Source: Lentisphaera araneosa HTCC2155
GTDB lineage: Bacteria; Verrucomicrobiota; Lentisphaeria; Lentisphaerales; Lentisphaeraceae
Length of the DNA: 58,982 nucleotides
Assembly: GCF_000170755.1 (NCBI RefSeq)
Contig: NZ_ABCK01000030.1
Coordinates: 1-58,982, forward strand
Direction: 5' to 3'
This document shows, one piece after another, positions 27,047 to 36,299 of this stretch. The notes beneath the pieces are model-generated. The model was not told the origin of the DNA. It saw nothing but the letters and a program-made list of their open reading frames with translations, and searched no databases. How positions within the stretch are numbered: the first letter of the stretch is position 1; every line of letters begins with the position of its first letter. A program made the position numbers and the translations under genes.

Positions 27047-27078
27047 AGCCTATAGCGAACTCCGCATAAATATTACGC
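27047..27078 (-). promoter_or_regulatory. Class I promoter-like element (sulfatase 25514-27013)
   Basis: Minus strand: GCGTAATATT-N14-TATAGGCT, ending 33 nt before the ATG at 27013. The spacer contains a TGCGGAGTTCGC near-palindrome. Confidence 0.6.
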
Positions 27079-27133
27079 TATGCTTACATAAAAATCATCA
27101 AGCTTTACAATGCCCCATGAGGCAATGTTTTAC

Positions 27134-27162
27134 AAAAAAAAATAGCTTCCCTTGAGAAGCTG
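27134..27162 (-). terminator. Rho-independent terminator (minus strand)
   Basis: Read on the minus strand: AGCTTC-TCAAGG-GAAGCT followed by about nine T. It ends the transcript of the sulfatase at 27208-28839. Confidence 0.75.
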
Positions 27163-27207
27163 GTTTTCATTCGATCCCTTACTTATTTCCTCGGGTGTCC
27201 GTAGCGT

Positions 27208-28839
27208 TTACTTCTTTTTCTTTTTACCCTTATTTTTAGGTGTACTCTTGGGTTTACCCACGTAACCACCAGCTAGGATATGCGCCTTTAAAGTCGCAAT
27301 CTCCTCGTCAATCTGACCGGGAGCCACAGCGCCAGGGCCTTCAATAAATTCACCAAAGGGGCGATCAAAAGGCTTCAGGTGTGTCAGTAGCTCTGCCTTC
27401 ATTTCCTTTAGTTTCTGAGCATACTCAGGGTTTTTAGATAAATTTTTCTTCTCCAGGGCATCATCACTCAAATTATAAAGCTGATCATACTCCAAGTACT
27501 CTGGATTAAATCTCATGCCGCGCGTCCCCACGCCAATGTGACCATCGGTATAGGTCATTTTTGCCCCTAAGCCCTCTTTATTACTCACTGACTTAATTTT
27601 CTTAATCCGGTCTTCTGAAAAACGGTTGGCAATGTATTTAAAACCATCCTTAAGCACCCCGCGAGCACTTCCCAATTGGAAAAAGAGACTCTCGTGAATC
27701 TGCTTTTCCGGGTCTTCAAAAACAGGTCGCATGGAAACGCCATCCATTTCGTAAGCCTCTGGAGGCGTAACTCCCGCATAGTCAAAAAAGGTCGGAACAA
27801 AGTCAATATTCTGAACAAGGGAATCAGATACAGTGCCGGCTTTAATCCCATTTGGATAGCGCACCACCATTGGCACATTGCTACCATCCTTGCTGAACAT
27901 AGAGGCCTTTTTCGTAGAGCCATGATCAGGGACGAAAATAAAAATTGTATTATCAGCAATACCCAATTCATCCAACTTATTTAAAATTGCGCCAATGCCA
28001 TCATCCATCCAGGTCAAGCCTAAGGCATGATCATAGCCGGCTTCTTTTAAACGCTTGGCAATTGTTTCTCTAGGAGGCATTTCAGCATCAAGTTTACGAC
28101 TTATACGACCTTCTCCAGTAATATTTGGATGCTTAAAGCTCGACTCCCAAGACTGATCTGGGCCGTGCAGTAGAGTTGTAGTGACGTGCAAATAAAAGGG
28201 CTTATCTTTATTCTCTTCCAGGAAATCTAGCGCAGCTTCTACCGTCCATTCCAAGTTATGCTCACTGTAGCCACGAACCATATTGCCTTCATACATGTGT
28301 TTAGCCCATGACCATCCAAGCTTCTCTGTCACGTGTTTACGTGTGGCCTCTTCTAATGCCATCATGATTTCATCAGATTCTTTCAAAGTGGGGTCTAAGC
28401 CCTTGGCTTCACCTAGTTTAGTTTTAAAATCCACACCACCAATATGATACTTACCGGTCCATCCCGTCACGTAGCCATTATCGGCAAGGACTTTTCCAAC
28501 ATTCATACCATCTAGCTCTAGCCCCACATTAAATTCCGGTGAGCCCTGCTTATTTTCCGGAAACTCCTCTATGTAAGACGGGTACTTTGAACGACCAGGA
28601 TGACGCCCCGTCACAAAAGTATATCGCGAAGGTACACAAACAGTCGAACTTACATATGCCTGGTTAAACACCATGCCTTCCTTAGCTAAACGATCCAGAT
28701 TAGGCGTCAGTATCTTGGCACCATAGAGACTCACTTGAGACTTATCTGTATCATCTGCAAGAAAGACAACAATATTGGGCTTCTCGGCCCACAAGGACGA
28801 AGTCAAAAACGCGGATAATAATAACAAACAAAATTTCAT
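27208..28839 (-). CDS. S1 sulfatase (CVPSR type)
   Basis: 543 aa. Signal peptide 1-18 (FCLLLLSAFLTSSLWA). Metal site VVFLADDTDKS, formylglycine Cys C68 in STVCVPSRYTFVTGRHPG, GKYHIGGVDFK, and VPDHGSTKKASMF. Related to the sulfatases at 30538, 38834 and 44008, which share the STVC.x.SRY motif and the late FxRPFGEF/RPYGEF segment near the C-terminus. Ends KPKSTPKNKGKKKKK. Transcribed alone, divergent from 29015. Its class I element has a 13-nt instead of 14-nt spacer. Confidence 0.95.
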   Translation of the reverse strand: MKFCLLLLSAFLTSSLWAEKPNIVVFLADDTDKSQVSLYGAKILTPNLDRLAKEGMVFNQAYVSSTVCVPSRYTFVTGRHPGRSKYPSYIEEFPENKQGSPEFNVGLELDGMNVGKVLADNGYVTGWTGKYHIGGVDFKTKLGEAKGLDPTLKESDEIMMALEEATRKHVTEKLGWSWAKHMYEGNMVRGYSEHNLEWTVEAALDFLEENKDKPFYLHVTTTLLHGPDQSWESSFKHPNITGEGRISRKLDAEMPPRETIAKRLKEAGYDHALGLTWMDDGIGAILNKLDELGIADNTIFIFVPDHGSTKKASMFSKDGSNVPMVVRYPNGIKAGTVSDSLVQNIDFVPTFFDYAGVTPPEAYEMDGVSMRPVFEDPEKQIHESLFFQLGSARGVLKDGFKYIANRFSEDRIKKIKSVSNKEGLGAKMTYTDGHIGVGTRGMRFNPEYLEYDQLYNLSDDALEKKNLSKNPEYAQKLKEMKAELLTHLKPFDRPFGEFIEGPGAVAPGQIDEEIATLKAHILAGGYVGKPKSTPKNKGKKKKK

Positions 28840-28885
28840 CTTGTTTCCTTAAATGATTTTTAAAAATGATTGATTTAGTCTTGTA

Positions 28886-28916
28886 AGACAATAACAAAAG
28901 TTAAATAATCTTACGC
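28886..28916 (-). promoter_or_regulatory. Class I promoter-like element, imperfect (sulfatase 27208-28839)
   Basis: Minus strand: GCGTAAGATT-N13-TATTGTCT, ending 46 nt before the start codon. The -10 half equals that of the ECF sigma gene (TATTGTGC) but the spacer is one short. Confidence 0.4.
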
Positions 28917-28952
28917 TTAAGTACTAGGAAAATTAAGTTTTTGTTTAGCGGG

Positions 28953-28984
28953 GCATAATATTATCGAGTTTCCGCTTATTATCA
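28953..28984 (+). promoter_or_regulatory. Class I promoter-like element (sulfatase 29015)
   Basis: GCATAATATT-N14-TATTATCA, ending 30 nt before the ATG at 29015. Divergent to the element at 28886. Confidence 0.6.
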
Positions 28985-29014
28985 TATATAAACTTAAAAG
29001 ATACAGGAATGTAT

Positions 29015-30487
29015 ATGAAACTCATTTTCACCGCTTTGCTTTGCCTATTTAGTCTTCAGGCCGCTGAAAAACCCAATGTCATCTTCTTTGCCGTAGATGA
29101 TATGAACGACTGGATTGGCCCCATGGGCTCCAAAATGGCCAAAACACCTAATATGGACAGGCTGGCAAAAATGGGTGTTACCTTTACCAATGCTCATACC
29201 TCGGGTGTTTACTGTGCGCCATCGCGAACAGCCATCTTTACAGGAAGAAATGCCACCACTTCCGGCTGTTATACCGATCAAATCTATTTTCATAATCATC
29301 CCGATTACATTCCACTTCACATGGCGTTCAATAAGGGCGGCTACAATACTTATGGTGTAGGCAAACTCTTTCACCACCCCACGGGGCATATTGACCCACG
29401 CGGATGGACTGAATTTCATCTCAGAACTGAAGATCAACGCAAAAATGGCTGGCCAGTGGAAACTTGGGGTTATGAAGCACCGATGCCCGCCCAGGTTCCA
29501 GCCAGTAAATTCAATCAAGTCGACAAGAAATGGAAAGGCCGCCCCTTCATGGAAGTGGGAGCTATTCCCAATGACAAAGAAGACGAAATAGTTGATACTC
29601 TAAGAACCAAATGGGCCTGCGATATCATCAGCAAAAAACACGACAAGCCCTTCTTTATGGCCCTAGGTCTCTACGCACCTCACTTCCCCAACTATGCCCC
29701 TCAAAGATTTTTTGATATGTACCCACTTGAGAGCATCAAACACGGGCCTTGGAAAGAAGGTGACCTAGACGACATCCCTCAACCCGAAAGAAAAAAGAAA
29801 TTAGCTCGTAAAAAAGGCATTCACGACAAACTCATTGAGCTCGGAATTGTTGAGTCAACTATCCAGGGCTACCTGGCATCCATTTCTTACGCTGACTCAA
29901 ACCTTGGGCGAGTTCTTGACGCATTAGAGAATAGTCCAAATAAAGATAATACGATCATTGTTTTTTGGTCTGACCATGGCTACGCTCAGGGTGAAAAAGG
30001 CAACTGGGGCAAGCACACCATGTGGCAGCGCACCACCAACGTGCCTTTCATATGGGCCGGTCCCGGCATTGCCAAGGGAAAAACGACTTCCTATACTTCC
30101 GTACTCATCGATATGTATCCGACACTCACCGACCTCTGCGGCATCACACCCGACAAAGGACTGGATGGAAAATCACTTAAGAATATTTTAGCGAAGCCCG
30201 CAAATAGCCCAGAAAGAACCGTCTTTGTTCCCTACACAGAACCTAAGAGTTACACAGTGATTAACGAAAAATGGCGTTATATAAAATACAAAGAAGGAGG
30301 CGAGGAGCTCTATAACCACAGCAAAGATTTTCACGAATGGAACAATCTAGCAGACAACCCAGAGTACAAAGCTATCAAAGAAGAGATGATTACTCATGGC
30401 CCAAAAAAGTTTGCCCCAATTGGAATGAATAAAAAGAAACTCAAGCTCGTACTGAAAGGTGATTCATATGAATGGATCAAAAAGTAA
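29015..30487 (+). CDS. S1 sulfatase, iduronate-2-sulfatase-like (CAPSR type)
   Basis: Start at 29015 (490 aa) rather than 29009: AGGA at 29003-29006 then has normal spacing and the signal peptide is MKLIFTALLCLFSLQA. Metal site FFAVDDMNDW, formylglycine Cys C67 in GVYCAPSRTAIFTGRN, GKLFHHPTGH, and SDHGYAQGEKGNWGKHT, the pattern of iduronate-2-sulfatase-like enzymes. No strong Lys tail (ends YEWIKK). Followed closely by the sulfatase at 30538. Confidence 0.94.
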   Translation: MKLIFTALLCLFSLQAAEKPNVIFFAVDDMNDWIGPMGSKMAKTPNMDRLAKMGVTFTNAHTSGVYCAPSRTAIFTGRNATTSGCYTDQIYFHNHPDYIPLHMAFNKGGYNTYGVGKLFHHPTGHIDPRGWTEFHLRTEDQRKNGWPVETWGYEAPMPAQVPASKFNQVDKKWKGRPFMEVGAIPNDKEDEIVDTLRTKWACDIISKKHDKPFFMALGLYAPHFPNYAPQRFFDMYPLESIKHGPWKEGDLDDIPQPERKKKLARKKGIHDKLIELGIVESTIQGYLASISYADSNLGRVLDALENSPNKDNTIIVFWSDHGYAQGEKGNWGKHTMWQRTTNVPFIWAGPGIAKGKTTSYTSVLIDMYPTLTDLCGITPDKGLDGKSLKNILAKPANSPERTVFVPYTEPKSYTVINEKWRYIKYKEGGEELYNHSKDFHEWNNLADNPEYKAIKEEMITHGPKKFAPIGMNKKKLKLVLKGDSYEWIKK

Positions 30488-30537
30488 GCCTTCTTTCATT
30501 CAAATTTAAAAAGTATCAATTAAACCAGGAGACCATT

Positions 30538-32175
30538 TTGCATAAGATTTTATTACTCGCATTATTTTTCCCTCTTGCGATCTTCGCAAAGAGTGAGCGC
30601 CCCAACATCATTTTCTTCATTGTCGACGATTACGACAAGTTAGACTGTAGCCTTTATACTGGTCCCAAAGGCCTCACACCGAGCATGGAACGCCTAGCCA
30701 AAAACGGCATCACTTTTGATAGAATGCACATGACCTCCACAGTATGCACGCCTTCGCGCTACACCTGTATGACGGGTCGCTACCCGGGTAATTCTTACTC
30801 TCCACAATACTTGGAAGATTGTCCAAAAGGCACACAAGGACTCCCTGCTTTTAATTTGGGACTAGAGAACGACAATATGAATGTTGCGCAAGTCTTATCC
30901 GACAATGGCTACGTCACTGGACTTGTGGGCAAGTATCATGTAGGTAGCACTCATGGCTTAGGCCCGGAAAAAAACACTCCTTATAGCGACAAAGTAAACG
31001 AACAAAAATACAAAGCTGAAAAACACGGCCGTGAACTCATTAAAAAAAGAGGTTTTGACTGGGCTAAAAATGTCTACATGGGCAACCTCAAATCACCTTT
31101 CAATACACACAACCCTGAGTGGACTACTGCAGCTGCTTTAGAATTTGTTACAGAGAACAAAAATAAGCCTTTTTTCCTTTACTATGGCACGACACTCTCT
31201 CACGGGACTCCTAAAGGCTGGGATAAATCACTTGACGAACCACTCATCACTGGTGAAGGAAGAATCAAAAAACCAATCGGAAATATGAATCGCGATACAG
31301 TCCGCAGTCGCGTTGCTGCAATCGGCTTAGACCCTGCAGAAAAAGGTGGAATTCTGTGGATGGATGACTCCCTAGGTGCCCTACTGGATCGTTTGGAAGA
31401 ACTGGGCATTGCAGATAACACGCTCATCTGTTTTGTTGCCGACCACGGCAGTAAAGGCAAGGCTTCGCTTCATGGAATCGGCACTGAGGTTCCCTGTATC
31501 ATTAGCTGGCCTGCTGCAATGAAAAAAAATGTTCGCTGCGGAGAACTTGTTCAAAGTACCGATTTTGTTGCGACCTGGTTTGATATCGCTGGTGCAAAGC
31601 TTCCGGAAAAATACCTTCTCGACGGCATCAGCTTCAAAAGCCTTTTCCAAAACCCCACTCAAAAACATCGTGACTATGTTTACTGTGAGAACGGCCCTGC
31701 GCGAGCGATTAAAACAAAAGACTGGAACTACGTCGCCTTGCGCTACACAAAAGAGCACCTGGAAGCTATGGAAAGCTCAAAAAATTATGCAAAAAGACTT
31801 CTTGGCCTTTCCGGTGGGATTGGTCGCTCTTTCATGAAACCAGAAGCCCTTGAATATGACCAACTCTACAATTTAAGCAGCGATTCGGATGAAATGAAAA
31901 ACCTAGCTCTCAATCCCGAATACGCTCCCAAAGTTAAAGAAATGCAGGTCGTGCTGACCAAGAAATTAAAAACTTTCCCAGAACGCCCCTACGGTGAATT
32001 CATCCCCGGCCCTAACACCCTGGGCAAAGGTGATTTCGACATCATCCTAGATTCATTAAAAAACTTGAGACCTTCAGATGGTTCAAAACCTACAAAAAAG
32101 AAGAAAGGCAAGAAGAAGGATAAAGAAAACAAAGATGATAATAAAAAGAAAGATAAAAAGAAGAAAAATAAATAA
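30538..32175 (+). CDS. S1 sulfatase (CTPSR type), TTG start
   Basis: The likely start is the TTG at 30538 (545 aa). AGGAGA lies 7-8 nt upstream, and the encoded signal peptide is KILLLALFFPLAIFA. The ATG at 30472 lies inside the previous gene and would hide the signal. Metal site IIFFIVDDYDKLDC, formylglycine Cys C70 in STVCTPSRYTCMTG, GKYHVGSTHG, and VADHGSKGKA. Close paralogue of 38834, which has CTASR instead. Ends in a long Lys/Asp tail (about 30 residues, KKKKGKKKDKENKDDNKKKD). In operon with 29015. Confidence 0.94.
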   Translation: MHKILLLALFFPLAIFAKSERPNIIFFIVDDYDKLDCSLYTGPKGLTPSMERLAKNGITFDRMHMTSTVCTPSRYTCMTGRYPGNSYSPQYLEDCPKGTQGLPAFNLGLENDNMNVAQVLSDNGYVTGLVGKYHVGSTHGLGPEKNTPYSDKVNEQKYKAEKHGRELIKKRGFDWAKNVYMGNLKSPFNTHNPEWTTAAALEFVTENKNKPFFLYYGTTLSHGTPKGWDKSLDEPLITGEGRIKKPIGNMNRDTVRSRVAAIGLDPAEKGGILWMDDSLGALLDRLEELGIADNTLICFVADHGSKGKASLHGIGTEVPCIISWPAAMKKNVRCGELVQSTDFVATWFDIAGAKLPEKYLLDGISFKSLFQNPTQKHRDYVYCENGPARAIKTKDWNYVALRYTKEHLEAMESSKNYAKRLLGLSGGIGRSFMKPEALEYDQLYNLSSDSDEMKNLALNPEYAPKVKEMQVVLTKKLKTFPERPYGEFIPGPNTLGKGDFDIILDSLKNLRPSDGSKPTKKKKGKKKDKENKDDNKKKDKKKKNK

Positions 32176-32195
32176 GTTCTCGATTAGGTAGAAGT

Positions 32196-32290
32196 CATGA
32201 TGCGACCCATACGAGAAGGACGCTGTCCCTCTCGAGCTCTCCCTGCAAGGATTTGCCAATCCTTGACCAGGCAACTAGGGGCTTTTCCCC
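32196..32290 (+). repeat. Dispersed repeat R2, copy 2
   Basis: 95 bp beginning CATGATGCGACCCATACGAG, ending in a short GGGGC..CCCC element, with the hairpins GAGAAGGAC-GCT-GTCCCTCTC and CAAGGATT-TGCC-AATCCTTG. Same orientation as 10129-10222. Confidence 0.9.
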
Positions 32291-32380
32291 GCTATATGGG
32301 CAATTATAAATAATTTTGACACAACAAGTCCTTTCTAAGTGATAAATCCTTGGTGTTGCCTATCACTTCCTCAAAGGCAA

Positions 32381-32413
32381 AAGCTCGGATTAATGAATCC
32401 GAGCTTTTTTTAA
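32381..32413 (+). terminator. Rho-independent terminator
   Basis: Perfect 11-bp stem AAGCTCGGATT-AATG-AATCCGAGCTT followed by seven T. It terminates the 29015-32175 operon. Confidence 0.85.
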
Positions 32414-32496
32414 TATAACCCCATATACAGAACCATATAGAATTAGAAATTTTCGCATAAAATTATTCATAATTCATTAAGCTTTTGACTTTGTCT

Positions 32497-32528
32497 GCAT
32501 AATAAAGTTTAACACGACGTTATTAACT
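32497..32528 (+). promoter_or_regulatory. Class I promoter-like element (sulfatase 32558)
   Basis: GCATAATAAA-N14-TATTAACT, ending 29 nt before the ATG at 32558. Confidence 0.55.
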
Positions 32529-32557
32529 TTTAATAGAACACAGGTCATAATTCCAAA

Positions 32558-33946
32558 ATGCAGACAAACAATCGAATGCACAAATTACTCATTACTCTTG
32601 CAACAATGTTACTAACAGCTCTTAACGCCTTTTGCGAACAGAGTCGCCCCAATGTTATTTTTATGGTCTCCGACGACCTTAATTGTTACCTCGGTGCTTA
32701 TGGAAACAAAGATGTAATCAGCCCTAATATCGATAAATTGGCCGCCAGAGGAACCGTATTTACTAATGCCGCCTGCCAATTCCCGGTATGTGGTCCCAGT
32801 CGTTCATCTTTCATGAGTGGCTTGCGCCCCAATACCACCGGCATTATTTCAAATGGCCCATCACTCTACAAAACTCAACCCGGCGTAAAGACTATCCCAT
32901 CCTATTTCAAAAATCATGGTTACGTCACTGCACGTGCCGGGAAGGTTTTTAACCATATTGATAACAACGAAAAAACAGACTGGGACTTTATTCTTGACGG
33001 AGGAACCTCTCCTGAAGCACGTAAACGTGCTAATACCGGTAATGAAGTCCTTGTTGACGCAGGTCACATTCACTGGAATGCCATGTGGCGAGATCCTGAA
33101 TGCCGTGATGAAGATCTGGCTGATGGAGCCAACACCCTTTCTGTTAGTAAGTGGATTAAAAAGAAGAAAGACAAACCCTTTTTCTTGGCTATGGGTTTTC
33201 TGAAACCTCACAGACCACTCATCGTTCCAAAGAAATATTATGAGCTCTACGACCCAAAAAAACTTTATCACTCCTGGAGTCGATATGCCAATGAAGTCAT
33301 TCCGGCCACGGCGAAAAACACTGCTGGATCAAAGCTCGAAGAAGCCATTACCGCAGAACAGCGCATGGGACTCAATCATGCCTACTACGCAACAGTCTCC
33401 TATGTGGACGCTCAAGTTGGAAAACTCATGCAGGCTCTTGATGATGCAGGACTAAAAGAAAATACTATTGTCGTTCTATTCGGTGATAATGGTACTCACC
33501 TTGGTGAGCATCTCTGCTGGGGTAAAAATATGCTTTTTGAGGCCTCGGCAAGAGTCCCACTTATCATTGCGGACCCCGCAAACAAAACAGTTAAGAGCTA
33601 TGACAAAGTCGTTGAATTAATTGATCTCTTCCCTACTCTCATCGAAATGTGCGAACTTCCGCAACTCGATGAGCTCGAAGGAACATCACTCCAGGCTGCC
33701 ATGAACGGAACAGCTGATTCCGTTAAAGCCGTAAGTTTTAGCCAAGTACAAGTTCGCGATGGCTGGTCAGTAAGAACTGATCGCTGGAGGCTGATTAATG
33801 CAGACCCCGCAAATCAGACTCTCCTGCTCTACGATTTAAAAAATGACCCCCATGAACTGAACAATCAAATCAACAACCCCGAGCGCATCGCTCTGGTTTC
33901 TAAACTCAAAAATCTCGCAATCTCTAAAGGATTTAAGGTAAAATAA
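32558..33946 (+). CDS. S1 sulfatase, iduronate-2-sulfatase-like (CGPSR type)
   Basis: 462 aa. Signal peptide within 1-27 (LLITLATMLLTALNAFC). Metal site VIFMVSDDLNCYLGAYG, formylglycine Cys C78 in FPVCGPSRSSFMSGLRPNTT, GKVFNH, and FGDNGTHLGEHLCWGK. This set of motifs is typical of iduronate-2-sulfatase-like enzymes. Lys tail absent. An in-frame ATG at 32576 is an alternative start. The next sulfatase starts immediately after the stop (TAA-ATG), so the two form an operon. Confidence 0.94.
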   Translation: MQTNNRMHKLLITLATMLLTALNAFCEQSRPNVIFMVSDDLNCYLGAYGNKDVISPNIDKLAARGTVFTNAACQFPVCGPSRSSFMSGLRPNTTGIISNGPSLYKTQPGVKTIPSYFKNHGYVTARAGKVFNHIDNNEKTDWDFILDGGTSPEARKRANTGNEVLVDAGHIHWNAMWRDPECRDEDLADGANTLSVSKWIKKKKDKPFFLAMGFLKPHRPLIVPKKYYELYDPKKLYHSWSRYANEVIPATAKNTAGSKLEEAITAEQRMGLNHAYYATVSYVDAQVGKLMQALDDAGLKENTIVVLFGDNGTHLGEHLCWGKNMLFEASARVPLIIADPANKTVKSYDKVVELIDLFPTLIEMCELPQLDELEGTSLQAAMNGTADSVKAVSFSQVQVRDGWSVRTDRWRLINADPANQTLLLYDLKNDPHELNNQINNPERIALVSKLKNLAISKGFKVK

Positions 33947-35335
33947 ATGAAAAAATTACTATCGTGTGCCCTTTTTCTGAGCACTCTTTTTCTCCATGCT
34001 CAAGAAAATAAAATGAACGTCTTATTTATTATGTCCGACGACTTAAACGTCGATATTGCTTCCTATGGTCACCCAATAGTAAAAACTCCCAATTTGGATA
34101 AACTGCGCTCAAAAAGCGTTCTTTTTTCACAGGCCTATTCTCAATACCCACTCTGTAACCCCAGTAGGAATTCAATCCTTTCCGGTATGTACCCGGGAAC
34201 AAGTGGCTGCCTGAGCAATGCCGACCAACTGCGCAAGACTGCTCCTGATATCACAACCTTGCCCGAAGCCTTTAAAAAGCAGGGCTACGAAGTGATCTCC
34301 ACCGGTAAAATCTTTCACCACGAAGATCCACAAAGCTGGACAGGGATAACCAACCTAAGAACCGGTAAGCTCCACCCCCAAGGCAAAGATTATAATTTTT
34401 ATCGTCCCGCTTTTGATGAAAGAAAAACGATTGGTGAAGGCCGCAATCTTACTGAAGGTGAATTAGGCTTTATGACCTGGCGCAGTGTTACTGAAAAAGA
34501 AGATATCTTATTTGATTCAAGAACAGCTCGCTGGACAATGCAGCACCTCGAAAAGCTTGCTGAAGATGAAAAACCCTTTTTTCTCGGCGTTGGTTTCAGT
34601 CGTCCCCACGATCCCTTTTTCGCACCCAAACGCTTTTTTGACATGTACCCAATGGAATCTATCAAGCTTCCTGAAACACCGCAAAATGCCTCGAAAGTTC
34701 CGATGATGGCCTACTATGATGTATTTAAGAGAGCTTTTGATAAGATGGATACTCAAAAACGCTTAGAATTCGTACGCTCTTATTACGCTAGCATTTCCTA
34801 TATGGACGAACAACTTGGACTCGTTTTAGATAAACTCGAAGCATTAAATTTAAGCAACAACACTCTAGTCGTTTTCATCAGTGATCACGGTTATCAGGTC
34901 GGCGAAAAAGGCTACTTCAACAAAACGCTCTTATTCGAACGCTCCTGCCGTGCACCGCTCATGATCAGCAACCCAAAACTTAAATCCTCCGTGAACAAAG
35001 TAGATAAGATTGTGGAATTCATTGACGTCCTACCTACCATCACTGAAATCACCAGTGTCCCTACTCCTAAAACTGCCGAGGGACGCAGTTTGATCCCTCT
35101 TATGAAAGGCAAAAAAGTAGAATGGAAAGAAGAAGCTATCTCATACGTAAATGCCGATCGCTCCATCAGAACTGAACGCTACCGTTTGATTAACTGGAGA
35201 GGTCAAAAAGAAGCCCTTTATGATCATCAACGCGATCCAGGTGAACACTTTAACCAAGTGGATAACCCTGAGTACAAAGAAGTGCTAAAAAGACTGAGAA
35301 GTAAACTCAAAGAAATCCCTGAGTTTAAAAAGTAA
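33947..35335 (+). CDS. S1 sulfatase, iduronate-2-sulfatase-like (CNPSR type)
   Basis: 462 aa, the same length as its upstream neighbour and probably an old tandem duplicate. Signal peptide 1-18 (LLSCALFLSTLFLHA). Metal site LFIMSDDLNVDIASYG, formylglycine Cys C70 in YPLCNPSRNSILSGMYPGT, GKIFHHEDP, and ISDHGYQVGEKGYFNKTLLF. Begins directly at the stop of 32558 (0-bp gap), so translational coupling is likely. No Lys tail. A class I element for the next operon begins 3 bp after this stop codon. Confidence 0.94.
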   Translation: MKKLLSCALFLSTLFLHAQENKMNVLFIMSDDLNVDIASYGHPIVKTPNLDKLRSKSVLFSQAYSQYPLCNPSRNSILSGMYPGTSGCLSNADQLRKTAPDITTLPEAFKKQGYEVISTGKIFHHEDPQSWTGITNLRTGKLHPQGKDYNFYRPAFDERKTIGEGRNLTEGELGFMTWRSVTEKEDILFDSRTARWTMQHLEKLAEDEKPFFLGVGFSRPHDPFFAPKRFFDMYPMESIKLPETPQNASKVPMMAYYDVFKRAFDKMDTQKRLEFVRSYYASISYMDEQLGLVLDKLEALNLSNNTLVVFISDHGYQVGEKGYFNKTLLFERSCRAPLMISNPKLKSSVNKVDKIVEFIDVLPTITEITSVPTPKTAEGRSLIPLMKGKKVEWKEEAISYVNADRSIRTERYRLINWRGQKEALYDHQRDPGEHFNQVDNPEYKEVLKRLRSKLKEIPEFKK

Positions 35336-35337
35336 AA

Positions 35338-35369
35338 GCGTAATATTTAAGCGAGCGCGTTTATTTACT
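35338..35369 (+). promoter_or_regulatory. Class I promoter-like element (esterase-sulfatase operon)
   Basis: GCGTAATATT-N14-TATTTACT, ending 36 nt before the ATG at 35406. Confidence 0.6.
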
Positions 35370-35405
35370 TACAAGAATTTTTTTGATAAAACACAGGCGT
35401 AAACC

Positions 35406-36290
35406 ATGATCAAAATTTTACCCACTGTTGCATGTTCCCTATTTCTTCTTGGGTCTTTAGTTTGTACGGCTGCAGATACGAAAAAGATCACTCGTAAAGA
35501 TTTGCAGGAACTTATCGACAGCGGCCTGCATGAAGCAGGTCAATACGATTATCTGCCTTACCGGCTGATGAAGCCCATTGATTATGATTCATCAAAATCC
35601 TACCCACTCATTCTCAGCCTACATGGTGCCGGTGGCCGGGGAACTAAGAATAAAAAAAACCTGAAAGACTGGCATGTTTATTTAAGTGAAGAAAATCTCC
35701 GCAGAAAACACCCCTGCTTTGTACTTTCACCTCAGATGAACTCCAACTGGACCTTCAAACACCGCAGAGATTCCAGTAAAAAAGGACCCTTGACTGTAAG
35801 CCTAGAGCTGATAGAAAAACTCAAAAAAGAATACTCGATTGATTCAGATCGTATCTATGTCATTGGACACTCACTTGGCGGTCAGGGCACATGGCTCAGC
35901 ATTTGGAATCGTCCCGATTATTTTGCCGCAGCTATTCCCAGTGCAGGAGCTGGCTTTCCGGAAGGCTGGCACATCAAACTCGACCCAAAATACGACAAGA
36001 TGGATTATTCAAAATTTAAAGATGTTCCCGTATGGGCCTTTCACAGTGACGATGACGCTACCATCCCCGTTGATAAGAGCCGCACCATATTTGATGCCAT
36101 CAAAAAAGTTCAAGGCAACATGAAATACACCGAAGTCAGTAAGGCAGGACACGCTGCTTACAAATATGCCTACAACTATGACGGAGACTCTAACTCAGGC
36201 TACAAAACAGAATTAGCAGGTCCTAAATGCGACACAACTGAAAACGTGTGGGATTGGCTCTTCTCTAAATCACTTAATAATCGAAAATAA
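35406..36290 (+). CDS. Secreted alpha/beta-hydrolase esterase
   Basis: 294 aa. Signal peptide 1-22 (CSLFLLGSLVCTAA). Esterase D/PHB-depolymerase-like: LILSLHGAGGRG (oxyanion loop), nucleophile S156 in GHSLGGQGTW, acid candidate D217 in HSDDDATIP, and H249 in KAGHAAYK. Likely removes acetyl or other acyl groups from a polysaccharide so that the co-encoded sulfatase, 9 bp downstream, can act. It is similar in type to the lipoprotein esterase at 16511, but not anchored. Confidence 0.9.
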   Translation: MIKILPTVACSLFLLGSLVCTAADTKKITRKDLQELIDSGLHEAGQYDYLPYRLMKPIDYDSSKSYPLILSLHGAGGRGTKNKKNLKDWHVYLSEENLRRKHPCFVLSPQMNSNWTFKHRRDSSKKGPLTVSLELIEKLKKEYSIDSDRIYVIGHSLGGQGTWLSIWNRPDYFAAAIPSAGAGFPEGWHIKLDPKYDKMDYSKFKDVPVWAFHSDDDATIPVDKSRTIFDAIKKVQGNMKYTEVSKAGHAAYKYAYNYDGDSNSGYKTELAGPKCDTTENVWDWLFSKSLNNRK

Positions 36291-36299
36291 GGAACCCTC